A stretch of 64,000 nucleotides of DNA from Polytrichum commune. Its lineage: Eukaryota; Streptophyta; Polytrichopsida; Polytrichales; Polytrichaceae. The stretch is from the NCBI GenBank assembly GCA_950295325.1, contig OX485807.1, forward strand, positions 45,436,796 through 45,500,795, in the 5' to 3' direction. The number at the start of each line of letters is the position of its first letter. The stretch's first letter is position 1. Both the position numbers and the translations under genes were made by a program. Below the pieces are notes generated by a model, which was not told where the DNA came from, ran no database searches, and saw only the letters and a list, made by a program, of their open reading frames with translations. This document shows, one piece after another, positions 8,570-19,120 of the stretch.

Positions 8570-9222
8570 AACCAGTTTAAATGACACTAAATAAATCATT
8601 TTTGAAATTTTACAGTGCTATATCTTTTAACTAATGATGTAGTTTTTTACCAAGTTGAATTGTTAATGTTCTATAATGTCCATAAAATTAATTCGACATT
8701 TGTTGGAGAAATATGGGATATATAGTAAATAGATATAGCATTGTATAATTTCAACTAATAAGTAACACTAGATACATTGTTTAGTGTAGTGATTCTTCGA
8801 ACTCATACGGCCACTCTGTAACTACACTATTTTGTTTGATTAGTGTGGGTTACTGTTTGGAGTCATGTGTTGCTATAATAACTTTTCGTGGAAAGTATCC
8901 CCTTACCCAAATAACATAAGTACCCTAAATATGTTATTTAGTGTCACTAACAATTTGGAGTTACACACCCATGTTTCTTTTACTATTATTGTATTATTTT
9001 ATCAAGTAAAGATGTTGATGTTCTATAATGTCCAAACAACCAATTTGACCTTTGTTGGTGAAACCTGAGATGTACAGTAAACAATTCTAGCGTTGTGTGA
9101 TTCCAAACTGTAAGTGGTTCTAAATATCATTTTTAGTGTAGTTAGTATGCACATTGAAGAGTATGATATAACTTAGTTGATTAAAATGTTTATGATCTAT
9201 TTTTTTGCAACATTCAAAGCCC
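8570..9222 (+). repeat. Tandem dimer of a ~350-bp AT-rich repeat, target of Harbinger 1
   Basis: Two diverged direct copies (about 8,570-8,795 and 8,925-9,145) share landmarks such as GTTCTATAATGTCCA at 8,668 and 9,019, giving a period near 351 bp. The block from about 8,705 to 9,222 is repeated at 29,505-30,014. That second copy is uninterrupted at the point where the Harbinger TIR begins here. Confidence 0.75.
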
Positions 9223-9481
9223 TTAGAGCATCTCCATCGTTGGTGCCAATAGGTGCGCCAACGGTCTTCACCGAGAGTTTTGGGCGGCAGGGTCAGCCAC
9301 CGGCGACGCGGCAACGGGCAAACCCTGGCCGTTCACGCCAAAACCACCCCCTTGCCCGCGAGCTTGCAGTGACCACTTCTTCACTCTAAACTCTTGAGAT
9401 TCCGGGAATCCTATCTGGTCTTCACAGCTTGGACCGATAGTGGTAGGGAGGAAGAAGCCTGCGCCCAGGGTGGCGGAGGAA

Positions 9482-10365
9482 GGAGGGCCTATGCGACCTG
9501 GTGTCAAAGGAAAGAATTTCTGCAAGGATGAGGAGGAGCAACTTTGTAGAAGTGTGTTGCATGTGACACAAGACCGCATTGTTGGTAATTAACAAAGAGC
9601 AGGTGTTTTTTGGGATCAGATTACCCTCACTACCAAGAGAATCAGCCACAGGGACCCCGGCCGCAGCGCTCATTGGAGACCAAGTGGGGCACCATCAAAC
9701 ATGACGTCTCCAAGTTCATTGGTGTCTACTCACAGGTGATGCGGTTGAATCGAAGTGGGACGAGCGCAACAAATACCTTAAGGAGGGCGCATGATCTCTA
9801 CAAGCAGAAGAATGAGAAGGGGTCGGATTTCGCATTCGAACATTGCTGGGTATTGCTGAAAGACCACCCGAAGTGGGCAGAGGGCTGGACACAGGTCAAG
9901 GTGGTGACGCCGAAGAAGAAGGCGCCTTGCAGCGAGGAAGAATCCGACTGCATTGATCTTACCGAGATGGAGCGGGGCGTAGGGGTGGGTTCGGAGGGAG
10001 GGAGTATAGCTGCAGAGGCAGCGCGGATTTTCAAGGGGCGCCCGGGAGGCGCCAAGCTCGCGAAAGAGGATCAACGCCAAGGCAAGATCCGTGAGGGTCT
10101 GCTGTTCGCATACGCCGAGGCCACCAAGAGCATGGCTGCAGCACACATGCGGAAGGCTGCACTGCTGGAGGATCAAAACCTCCTCATGCTGATGTCGATG
10201 CCAGATGCGGATTCAAACGCCAAGGAGTACCTGCGCCTCCGAAGACAGATGGAGTTGAGGAAGCTCCACAAGCTTATGGCTGAGGAAGAGGACCGTGATC
10301 ACGTGGTCGCATGGTCGCGAAGGAGGCGTTTGATGCGGAGGCCGCTACTGCCAATGCAACTGTGA
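9482..10365 (+). pseudogene. PIF/Harbinger ORF1: SANT/Myb-like protein with NAM-associated-like C-terminus, broken near the N-terminus
   Basis: An ORF of 251 codons runs 9,610-10,365. It contains RSLETKWGTIKHDVSKFIGV, then CWVLLKDHPKW, and an Ala/Leu/Arg/Glu-rich helical C-terminus. Plant Harbinger ORF1 proteins look like this; they bind the transposon ends together with the transposase. The SANT start lies upstream in another frame (GKNFCKDEEEQLCRSVLH, from about 9,510). It contains a TAA at about 9,590 (GN-stop-QRAGVFWDQI) and then needs a 1-nt shift around the TTTTTTGGG at 9,606 to join the downstream ORF. A tail of the frame continues to about 10,530 in degraded form (HDEHHQPEGHDEQMHEDID). 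Confidence 0.7.
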
Positions 10366-10529
10366 GCTCGCCTGGAGAATGGTCACCTGGCGTCGAAAGG
10401 GAGGGGTTGCACTCCCAACGCGATGGAGACGCCGAAGACTAGGCCCATGATGAGCACCATCAGCCTGAAGGTCACGATGAGCAGATGCACGAGGACATCG
10501 ACCAGTTTGGGCGGGCTGGTGGGGGTGTG

Positions 10530-11745
10530 AATTTACAGGGAGGGGGTGCTGTTATTTTTTCTTAGAGGGAAAGGGTGTGAGACCAGCAAGTGTCGCGCAC
10601 CTCTCCATGAGGAGTGCCCGAAACACCATGGGCACAAGGGGGACCCCGGAGTGACACCCGGGACTTGTGGCGCCGTTGGTGAGAGGGCCCAAGTGATCCT
10701 AGTGTGGGTGAGGGCCCCGGGCGTTGGGAACGCCTCCCACCCACGGAGACTAGGAGGCACAAGGGTAAGGCCATGAGCTATGCGTAGCTCATGGCGTGGT
10801 GATTCTAGAATGCTCAAGAACACCTCAATCGGAGGTGTGAGCTAGGAGTTATGGCCATTTAAGTGGGGCGCTGTCCCGGGACAGCGCCCTGGTACTGCAG
10901 TGCCTGGGAGTGATTCCCGGGACTGCCAAGGTTCAAACAGGCATAACTTCGTCAATACTTGCCCAAATGGGGCAAGTGAGGAGTCCATCGGCATCTACGT
11001 GAAGCGTAGATGAAGATGGAGTGGTTGGTTGTTAAGATCAGACACCAAACAAGGAAGTTATGATGGTCTGAAGCTGCTAGGGGCTTCTAGGCCCAGCAGC
11101 TAAGGGAAAATGTCCACTTGGCCCCAACTCTTGGTAGAGAGACAAGAGGTCTCTTGACGGTGGGGTAGGGGTCCCGCGTAGAGTCCTAGAGGCTTATATG
11201 GGTGAGGTGGTGTGGCCTCACCCACCCGAGGCCGAACGGCAAGGCCTCCATGGGCTTTGGCCTATTGTGAGGCCATAGTTGCCTAGTATGGTTCGGGTTG
11301 TTGTAGTGTTGCTCCGGCAACGCGATGATCAACATAGGATTGGACTTCCATGGATGGAAGTCCACATTGGGGAAATGGGTTACCGATTAAGGGGTGAGTC
11401 CCGAAAGCAAAGTAGGAGGGTTGGTTCCCTCCTATGAACTATTGGTCCGGGGTAAGAGGAGCTATCCATTAGCATGGCGGAATGCGAAGGGTTAGCGACT
11501 CGTAACCTTTGCTAGAATTGAAAATTGGCAAGATTATTAAGGGACCTAGCATGGGTTGCGACAAAGAGAGTGTGTTGGGTGTCGCCGAATTCGGGCAAGG
11601 TGTAGTTGATTTCGGAGAGGGGGCCATGGTTGCTGATCAGTGGAGAGCAGCTTGGGGATTGAAGATGGAGGGATTGCATGCTGGGCGTGGTCGTGGTGCG
11701 AATTGGTTGGATTTGGAGCACGTAGACCCCCACCAACCAACTTAG
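10530..11745 (+). other. GC-richer segment between the Harbinger 1 genes, possible retroelement LTR
   Basis: No credible gene is seen. The segment differs in composition from both neighbours. It includes a perfect 24-bp palindrome at 10,866-10,889, a CTTATATG TATA-like box near 11,194 and short GGCCTCACCC hairpins. It could be a solo LTR inserted between ORF1 and the transposase, but I could not find convincing TG/CA ends with a TSD. Confidence 0.3.
10866..10889. repeat. Perfect 24-bp palindrome
   Basis: The half-site is GGGCGCTGTCCC followed immediately by its reverse complement, with a CCCGGG centre. It could form a cruciform or be a dimeric protein site. It is embedded in the putative LTR-like segment. 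Confidence 0.9.
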
Positions 11746-11811
11746 TTTAGGAGCTTGGGTGATCAGCAGTTGCGTAGGCAGTCTAATAGCAACTTGCAGC
11801 CAATTGAACTA

Positions 11812-12470
11812 GATGGATACCAAGAAAATGCAGTAGGCAGTGAACAAAATGTACATTTTGGATTAAGCCTCCATGGGAAATATCATTGATATATAAAAGT
11901 AGTCCAACAGGTGCAACCTAACTCGAATCTGATATTCGAAAAATGCCACAGGCAGACTTTTCCCTTCTTCATCATGTGTATGTACACTAGAGTTGGCTCA
12001 TGATTTAATTTTTTTGTGTTGTTCTCATCATGCGGAATTCAATCTATTGCATGGCATATTTGTTGGTTGAAAACCTTGTAGAATTCTTCCGAGGGAGAGA
12101 GGATCAGAAACTAGGATCTCTCTACAACTAGGATCTGCTCAAGCTCAATCTCGGAATGTATCAGACCTTGAGTTTGAGAACTAACCGTTTGAAGTTCAAG
12201 ACTGCAGGTAAATTACTGATCATGTAACTGGTTGGAATTGCAAACACTAGGATCTCTACCGGTTATGCCCAAAAATCAGAGTCCATGCTACATCTGCAAC
12301 GAAACAAAAGAGAGGCTTGAAATAGTAGCAGAGCGCCCTCTCTTTTAGAATTTCTCAAGAGCGATCGATTCCTAGAACATCTCCCCTGGATACCAAGAAA
12401 ATGCAGTAGGCAGTGAACAAAATATACATTTAGGATTAAGCCTCCAAGGCCAATATCATTTATAAATAAA
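11812..12470 (+). repeat. 80-bp direct repeat flanking 490 bp (3' side of Harbinger transposase)
   Basis: Positions 11,812-11,895 and 12,386-12,470 are near-identical; both contain GATACCAAGAAAATGCAGTA and GATTAAGCCTCC. The second copy abuts the transposase stop codon. The spacer carries a copy of the dispersed AACCGGTT-rich repeat (about 12,152-12,285). This looks like a local duplication or recombination scar, not a TSD. Confidence 0.75.
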
Positions 12471-12471
12471 A

Positions 12472-13296
12472 TCAGGCCCTAGTGCCTTTCAATGCCCATA
12501 AGTGTTCAATAAGATCACCTCTCAGACCGTAGTGTGTGTCTTTGTTCTCAATCTCAATTGTATGTGTTGCTAACTCCTGAAAAGATAAGCCTCTACGGAA
12601 TGGCACATTGCCACCAAATTCACCTGCAAGAATGTTCTCTAATCCCGGGACATCATGCTCATCATCTAAAATCATGTTATGGAGAATACAACAAGCAAGC
12701 ATGATGTCCACAATTGTTTCCATACTCCATTGCCGGCACGGGTTGCGGATGATTGCAAAGCGGACTTGTAACACTCCGAAGCACCGCTCTACGTCCTTGC
12801 GGCAAGCTTCTTGTCGTGATGCAAAATGCTTCCTCTTCTCATCCCCGGGCATGTGAATACTTTGAACAAAGCAATTCCACTGTGGATAAATACCATCTGC
12901 CAATAAATAGTACCGTTTGTATTCTTGGCCATTCACCTTAAAAGTCATGTCGACTGCCTCACTAGTTAGCATATTGTGAATCAATGGCGACCGATCGAGA
13001 ACATTGACATCATTATTCGAGCCGGGGATCCCAAAAAAAATATGCCATATGTGTAAGCTTTGATCTGCAATGGCTTCTAGAATGATGGAGCTCTTGCCGT
13101 CCCTATCTCCAAAATCGCCTTGCCATGCCACTGGACAATTTTTCCACTGATAATGCATACAATTCAACGATGCAAACATACCAAGGAATCCGCGTTGTGC
13201 ATTAATCAATAGCTGCTGCTCAAAGTCGGCCCGCGTAGGCTGTTCCATGTGATGGTCTCCAAACTCTGTCCGGACCGCAACACAAAACCGCTTCAT
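12472..13296 (-). pseudogene. PIF/Harbinger DDE transposase, first catalytic Asp replaced by Asn
   Basis: The open frame of 274 codons matches the plant Harbinger transposase core: GMFASLNCMHYQWKNCPVAW, then GSNNDVNVLDRSPL, YLLADGIYPQW, FASRQEACRKDVERCFGVLQ and the C-terminal ACCILHNMI. The family uses D-D-E chemistry. The second Asp (LADG) and the Glu (DVER) are present, but the first motif reads S-L-N-C where the family has I/L-D-C; the codon is AAT. The N-terminal helix-turn-helix half is missing upstream of 13,296. It is therefore a truncated, predicted catalytically dead copy. It converges with the ORF1 at 9.6 kb. Confidence 0.85.
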
Positions 13297-13320
13297 GCAC
13301 TATGATTCGAGTATGGACTA

Positions 13321-15420
13321 GAAGTGTATTAATTTGTATAAATTTGGAGAATCAAGTAGACACCAATTGATAAATTTCCTATAGTTAAGGTTCCTAACTA
13401 ATACATCAAACTATGAAAATATTTAAAACCTGTAGGTTGAAAAATATTATAAAAATGCCAGTAGCACCATGTGGTAGCAATTGCTATTCCAATCGAAGTA
13501 ACAACCCACAAGATTGGCCGGATGGATGGATTATTCTAGTACCTTTAAGCAAGGATTTTCTATCACCTATAATCGTTCAATTACATCACAATCATTACAG
13601 TATTACCTTCATCTGTGCAAACCACCTAATTTCATCCTAAGTTGAATTTTTCATCTCTCACAGATCTACTCTTCATCCAAACTAAAACATCTTATGTTCA
13701 TTATTTTAATTTATTGCTACCGCGAGGAGGGGGGGGGGAGGTTGCTTAAGGTACCTAACTTCCACAAAATTCCACACCAGCCACTCTTGATTGGGTTGAC
13801 CAAATAGTGGAGGATCGACGGTTAAGCCATCATTTCCAAGAATAATACTCGGGATGGGTGACCTTTCGCACCCTCTAAGCCAACACTCCAATCAAGACTA
13901 AATCTAGAGCTTTAGCTCTACCTTTGTCTCTACCTTTATCTCTATCTTTGTCACTAACCACTAATTTTATCTCTAACTACTAAATCTATTTCTACCTCGT
14001 GTTTTCAAACCTCAAATATTGCAAAATTCTCAACTGTTACAACCAATAATGCAACCGAAGTAAATGCAACAAATACTTATGCAATAAAGCCTAAGGTAGT
14101 AGATTCTGAAGCTAGGGTAACCATGAACTAAAGTAATTAAAACTAATAAAATAAACCTTATGCAAGAGAAGTTAAGGTAAACCTTATGCAAGAGAAGTTA
14201 AGGTAACCATGAGCTAATGTAAAAAAAATTATACAGAAGAACCTTAGATAAAAATGAGCTCATGTAATAGAAACTAATACAACAAAAGCTAATTTAGCAT
14301 AAACAAATGCAATCAAAAACTTATGCAAACAACAACATTACAACTTGGAACTACAACCAACTCCAACCTTCACTCTAGCAACTACACATCTACACACAAT
14401 TCGTTCCAACAAATACAAATCCGTACAACAATAATTCAACAGGGTTCAAAACCTTTTTATTAAACATCAATAGGGTTTATAACCCCTTTTGTTCAATATT
14501 TATTTTGCTACCATTATGATAATTTCGTGCACCTACCTACATGGAAGAAGTGGGAAAGGAGAGAGAGCCCTAACTGCAAGAAAGAGTGAGAGTGAACCCA
14601 ACACTAACCTTCGCGGACCACCCCTTCCTACCATAAAGCGTTACCGGCTATAAATCTAGTCATACATGCATTTGATGGTTAACATCTACAATCGACACTA
14701 TCCTAGCTTCCCTTCTCTAAATCCCTAAATCCAACGGTTTTCGTTTACAGCCTTCTCAATCCAACAAGCTCCATCCACTCAACCTTCATCCGTTTGATGC
14801 CCTCATCCATATAAGCCGTGATCTAGTCACGTCTTCATCCACTTGACGCCATGCCGGATTTGTGTCTATTGTTTAATTGTCTTAAATGCTAAATAGTTGA
14901 CATTAATCTAATTCTTAACAATTAACTTTATTTCTTACTAAACCGTGAACGGTTTGGGTGGCTCACACATCCATATGACGTCATTTCTAATTCCAATAAT
15001 TTCATCTAGTTCTAACATGTAGAACCTTGTACAAATCAATGTAAGTGTAGAAAGGACTATCATATAGAATACATAAGGGGGTTTTTTTTCTCTAGACACG
15101 TGTACAAGTAGAAATCTACTATGAATTTAAAATAGTCTTCAAGGTAAATTCATACAAGGGGGGCTTGAAGTTTATTTCAATTTAAATTGGCGATAGACGT
15201 ATGTTGTAGTTCAAGTTATTATGAATCACATCTTATAATGGATGAAAAATCTTCAAAAAATTTCTCAATGGAAAGTGAATGTGGATTGTATACATAATAA
15301 AGATGTATTATTCTCATGATTTGTATGTTGTTTATGTAGCGCATGTCTTTATGGTATTAGATTGGGAACCTTAGTTTATATAATATAAGAGCCCATTATT
15401 TAGCATAGCATTAGTATGTT
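13321..15420. other. AT-rich non-coding region with short degenerate tandem repeats
   Basis: A G-run lies at about 13,727-13,738, a degenerate CTCTACCTTTGT array at 13,913-14,000, and a 25-bp direct duplication (CCTTATGCAAGAGAAGTTAA) at about 14,156-14,205. No gene is seen. About 13,700-13,890 carries a short minus-strand frame that I do not trust. Confidence 0.4.
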
Positions 15421-15426
15421 ACTGTA

Positions 15427-15500
15427 ATAGCCAAATGGTTAAGGAGAGTCAACCTTGCTACCCTCCCACTCATGCGGGACCACTGCCTCCCAACTACATC
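15427..15500 (+). repeat. SINE-like or tRNA-like repeat fragment
   Basis: The sequence AGCCAAATGGTTAAGGAG followed by CCTCCCACTCATGCGGGACC resembles a tRNA-derived head. The second part recurs at about 26,790-26,815 (CTCCCACTCATGTGGGATCA) next to a dispersed AACCGGTT repeat. Only two copies are visible and no poly(A) tail or TSD is clear. Confidence 0.3.
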
Positions 15501-15785
15501 TCGGAGCCAATGATTTTTATGACGCATGGATTGTTCCAATGTGTATTAGTTTAGGCATGGTTAATCGAACCTACTTCAAGGAGCTGGATAGGTGGAGAAC
15601 ACACTATGCAACACACCGGGTGACTTCTTGGGAAGCCCGCCTCAACTAGCAAGGCACCTACTACATCAAACCTCCTCTAGATTCTCATTCATTAGATACC
15701 ACAATGACATTAAATATCATATGACATTAAATACAATATTTAGTGTAGCTTGCAACACTGCTTGGGAAGAACTGGCACTTAGTTA

Positions 15786-15990
15786 TAGATGAACCAGTTG
15801 AGTTTGAGAAATAACCGGTTGAAATTGGAGACTACAGGAGAATTACCGATCATTTTAGAGGAATCTATATATAGAATATACCTCAAATGAACAAAGCAAA
15901 ATTGTAAAATGTCAACATGTAACCACATGTAACCGAATGGATTTGAAATCACTAGGATCTTGACCAACTATGCCCAAAAACTTCCGGGCC
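15786..15990 (+). repeat. Dispersed ~200-bp AACCGGTT-rich repeat, copy 2 of 7
   Basis: Landmarks in order: GATGAACC(A/G)GTTGA, ATAACCGGTTGAA, AATTACCGATCATTTT, ATATACCTCAAATGAA, ACATGTAACC, CACTAGGATCTTGACC, ATGCCCAAAAA. The other copies lie at about 12,152-12,285 (+), 26,838-27,020 (-), 30,812-31,016 (-), 37,290-37,490 (+), 46,545-46,622 (+, partial) and 61,684-61,850 (+). Confidence 0.8.
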
Positions 15991-16350
15991 ATTGGCTTGC
16001 AGACTCATTTTAAAGAAAGTATGCTTGTCATTATTTTAAAGAAAGCATCGTTATTTTGTAGCACCCAAAACATCGCCAAACGATAGCTGGCATCCTCATG
16101 ATTATCTATTAATGCACAAATTTGTGCTGGGTGTGCAGTTTCTTTGGTCATGTATAACCTTTCGTCATGCACAACTTTTGTCTGAGGGTGTCTAGTTTCT
16201 TTGGTCATGTAAGGAAAAGGGTGCTTAAACCAACACTTTAAGCTATTGCACATACAAATGGCTACATGGCTGATATAAAAATTATATATTCATATTAGCC
16301 TTTGTTCTTAAACATAGGTATAAAGAAAGAAAAAATATTTTTAGCCTCAA
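15991..16350. other. Non-coding spacer before duplicated block A
   Basis: It contains an imperfect internal duplication (TTTCTTTGGTCATGTA twice, at about 16,139 and 16,197). No gene is recognised. Confidence 0.35.
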
Positions 16351-16746
16351 TTAGATGTTTGATGAATATTCAAAGTCAAAACCACTAGCTTTCTTAAACC
16401 AATATATAGTCCTCGTGTATGACAACCTTGGATATGATGAGGGCCCCCGCCTTTATTGCCTAGAACCAACACAACATGGTTGGGTTCTATAATCGCAAAT
16501 AGTGTAGCGCACATGTAAAACATATATGTTAATAGTAGACACATGACACTGTAAGTGTGAGATACAAAGGGAAAGTACCAACAACACAAGGTAACATGAC
16601 ATGATAAACACTCAAACACTAAAACTCTCCACACTTGAAGCCTGTAAAGACCTAACCTAAGATTCTTGTAAATCCACTACATTTCAGTCTTATGCACAGA
16701 ACATATTAGGTACCCATTGTCTTGGGGTTGCAAAAGTGTTGGACGT

Positions 16747-17619
16747 CTAGAGCATCTCCGCCACCATCTCCAAAATGAGAGCATACGGGGTATTTGTGAG
16801 AACATACACCCCTGAGTTGCGTACATGGAAAGCTCTGCTCTGCACAATCCTCAATTCTTTGATCAATGCCTCCACATAAGATTTCCAGTTGGATATGATG
16901 TCTTCATCATCATTCTTGATAATTGATTTGTTTCTTGGAGGAAGGACTTGCATTTCCTTTCCTATCTTACGTAGCATTTCCTTCGTCCAAATTCTATTCA
17001 GACATGGAGGCTCACGTGCATGTTGCTCAAGAAAACTTGTCAAAAACTCAACACAATCACCGACATTGATGGAGCGTGGGAAGGTACTAGCTTCTCCCTC
17101 GAGCCTTGGCACATTCCTTTTTGAACCTGCCACTGATCAAGCCATGCGGGAAGTCATCGGAATTTTATTTGAACAAGGTCAATATCTTGTAACCTAATTT
17201 AACTTGCACATTTAAAGGTAGATGATGAACAACACTCACATTTAAAGTAGGATGAAGATGCCTAGCTAAAATGCCACACGGTTTAGAAGACCAAAGCAAA
17301 ACCTACATCCAATAGACTTTACGTGATGTGCCCATGCCCAACCCACTGATTTTGAAACTGTGCAGTGATATTTAGTGAATCTTCTTTGCTTTGTGCATAA
17401 GTCAAATACACTAAACGCATGGGGAAAGCCTCACTTACGGGAAGAACTTGCTACACAAATTTGGTGTCCCTCCTCCATCATGACAGGCATATTAGCTTCA
17501 TGGCCTCCACCGACTTGTTCAACCACTTCCACTTCCTCTTGCTTGATTTCTTGGAACAACTTCATTTGTTCAATTTTCGATGCATACAAGAAATCATCAA
17601 AGCTCAAGAACTTCTCCAT
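16747..17619 (-). CDS. Unrecognised two-exon gene, copy A (about 186 codons, intact)
   Basis: Exon 1 is 17,619-17,439. The start is ATG in CCAACCATGG, a favourable plant context; the protein begins MEKFLSFDDFLYASKIEQMK and ends HQICVASSS. A canonical donor GTAAGT follows at 17,438-17,433. Exon 2 is 17,126-16,747 after an acceptor ending GGCAG. Exon 1 leaves one base and exon 2 supplies two, forming an Arg codon, so the frame is kept (SKRNVPRLEGEAS...). The protein is small and charged, with a Glu-rich helical N-terminal part and a second part containing NVGDCVEFLTSFLEQHARE and WKSYVEALIKELRIVQSR. It ends EMVAEML. I see no known domain, signal peptide or membrane segment. Copy C has the same exon lengths (181 and 380 nt), which supports the model. 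Confidence 0.6.
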
Positions 17620-17959
17620 GGTTGGTCTGGATCCACCAGTAAACGAAACAAGCATGACAATATGATCAGAAGAAAACTCAGGGTGAAACAGATGGAAGAT
17701 GAGTACCATTCAATTCATGCACTTTGCCCAGCAAAATTAATTCTATATCCATGCCAAATCTACTTTATCACTGCTTCCGACCAACCATTGTGTGTCATTC
17801 TGACCCTACGCGTTCAACTTAGGAAATAATCTTTGGAGGTCAATTTTGGAAAATGATCACACTACCTATTTCAAACTGCACACTCCCCAGATAAATCAAG
17901 TCCGTCTAGCACAGAGGCCCCGCCTCCGTGGCGGAGAGCCAACAAGAGTATCAGGAAGG

Positions 17960-18280
17960 AAGTGAAAGTTGAAGTTAGGACAGCTCATCAGCTGAGTAAT
18001 GTTATGCACACAAAAGATTCGCCAAACATTGGCCTGCATTCTAGTGATGTTCTACACGTGCACCACCCGTCGGAGAAGGGAGATGAGGTTTGTACAAAGT
18101 TCATGTTGCACCCAACCTTAATAATTTCAAGACTCGCAAGGCATGGGTTCATGATTCCTCCGCCACTCCAGCCGCTCCCAGACACAAAGCTGGAATCTCT
18201 GGAGCGACTAAACATCGCTGAAAGCGAGTGGTTCTCAGTTCGAGGTGCATTAGTAATCAAGCGAGGAAACACTGCGCAAG
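17960..18280 (-). other. Conserved segment of the duplicated block, coding status uncertain
   Basis: A minus-strand frame (17,988-18,272; SRSRDSSFVSGSGWSGGGIM ...) is also open in copy C (41,952-42,188), with several amino-acid differences and a small in-frame length difference. It could be an upstream exon or simply conserved duplicated DNA. No domain is recognised. Confidence 0.25.
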
Positions 18281-19120
18281 CCGGCCCACCGGTTGGGAGG
18301 AGAAATTTTCGATACTCGATTTTTAAGACAGCGCTAAAAAACTCGATTCCAAACGTAACACTGACAAACGCAAGAGTGACAAACGCAAATATGTTGACAC
18401 GAACCCGTTGGATGCCAATGAATATGAATACGTTATAATGATGAGGAGAAGCTGAAGGATGATAGAGATTAAAATTAGTGAAACCGTAGTTCGTCTGAAT
18501 ATTTTAATTAAATAAACACTATTCCAACTTCCAAGCCAACAAAACAGAGGATCCCGAATCTTGAGAGCCCCTCTGAATTCCACTGCTGGACTCAAACTGA
18601 CCACCTAACTTACAACCACCCAATCCAGAGCAAATGTCCAATGCCCACAAGAATGTTAGAATTGGTACAGTGAATAAGAATATAGTTTTACGATGCGCGA
18701 GGCACCGGAATGCGAAGGAAATCGGTTGGAGCTCAGGTCATCCCTGCTAGCACCGCTCTTTCTAAAAACATAAACCCATTCACCACCTTTCAAGAATCCT
18801 TGTAAGTTACACTTACCGACCGATTCATCCTGGGCATACTCTGTTCAATTACAGAAGTGACTTTGACGGACACAAGAAAGCAGCGATCACTTTCTATCCC
18901 TACCACGACACTCCTGCGATGAATCATGTGCGTCTAGTGAGGGGATCCGCTTCGTTGGCGGCGAGCCAGCACTTGAGAGTGTCCAGAAGAAATAAAAATT
19001 TGAAGAACCTCTGTTTTCGAGTTCCTTCCAGTCAAGCACACTGCATTGATTGGGAAGCATCGTAAAAATTATGTAGCACCAAAAAATTGGGTAAACAATC
19101 GCCTGCATCCTCGTGATATT

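Larger units (their letters stand above)
9226..13320. mobile_element. PIF/Harbinger transposon 1 (right end not resolved)
   Basis: The left end begins GAGCATCTCC directly after TTA (9,223-9,225), the expected PIF/Harbinger target. The paralogue at about 30,000-30,014 reads through this point without the element. The element holds a plus-strand SANT-type ORF1 and a minus-strand DDE transposase in the usual convergent layout. Both ORFs are damaged. I could not find the right TIR, so the end coordinate is only the edge of the transposase. Confidence 0.7.

Noticed and set aside
15427-15500. Functional tRNA gene
   Set aside because: The head resembles an A box, but no cloverleaf with acceptor pairing and B box could be built by eye; kept only as a possible SINE fragment.
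16347-16634. Cys-rich, hydrophobic minus-strand ORF
   Set aside because: Not conserved in the homologous part of block C, no domain, AT-rich flank.
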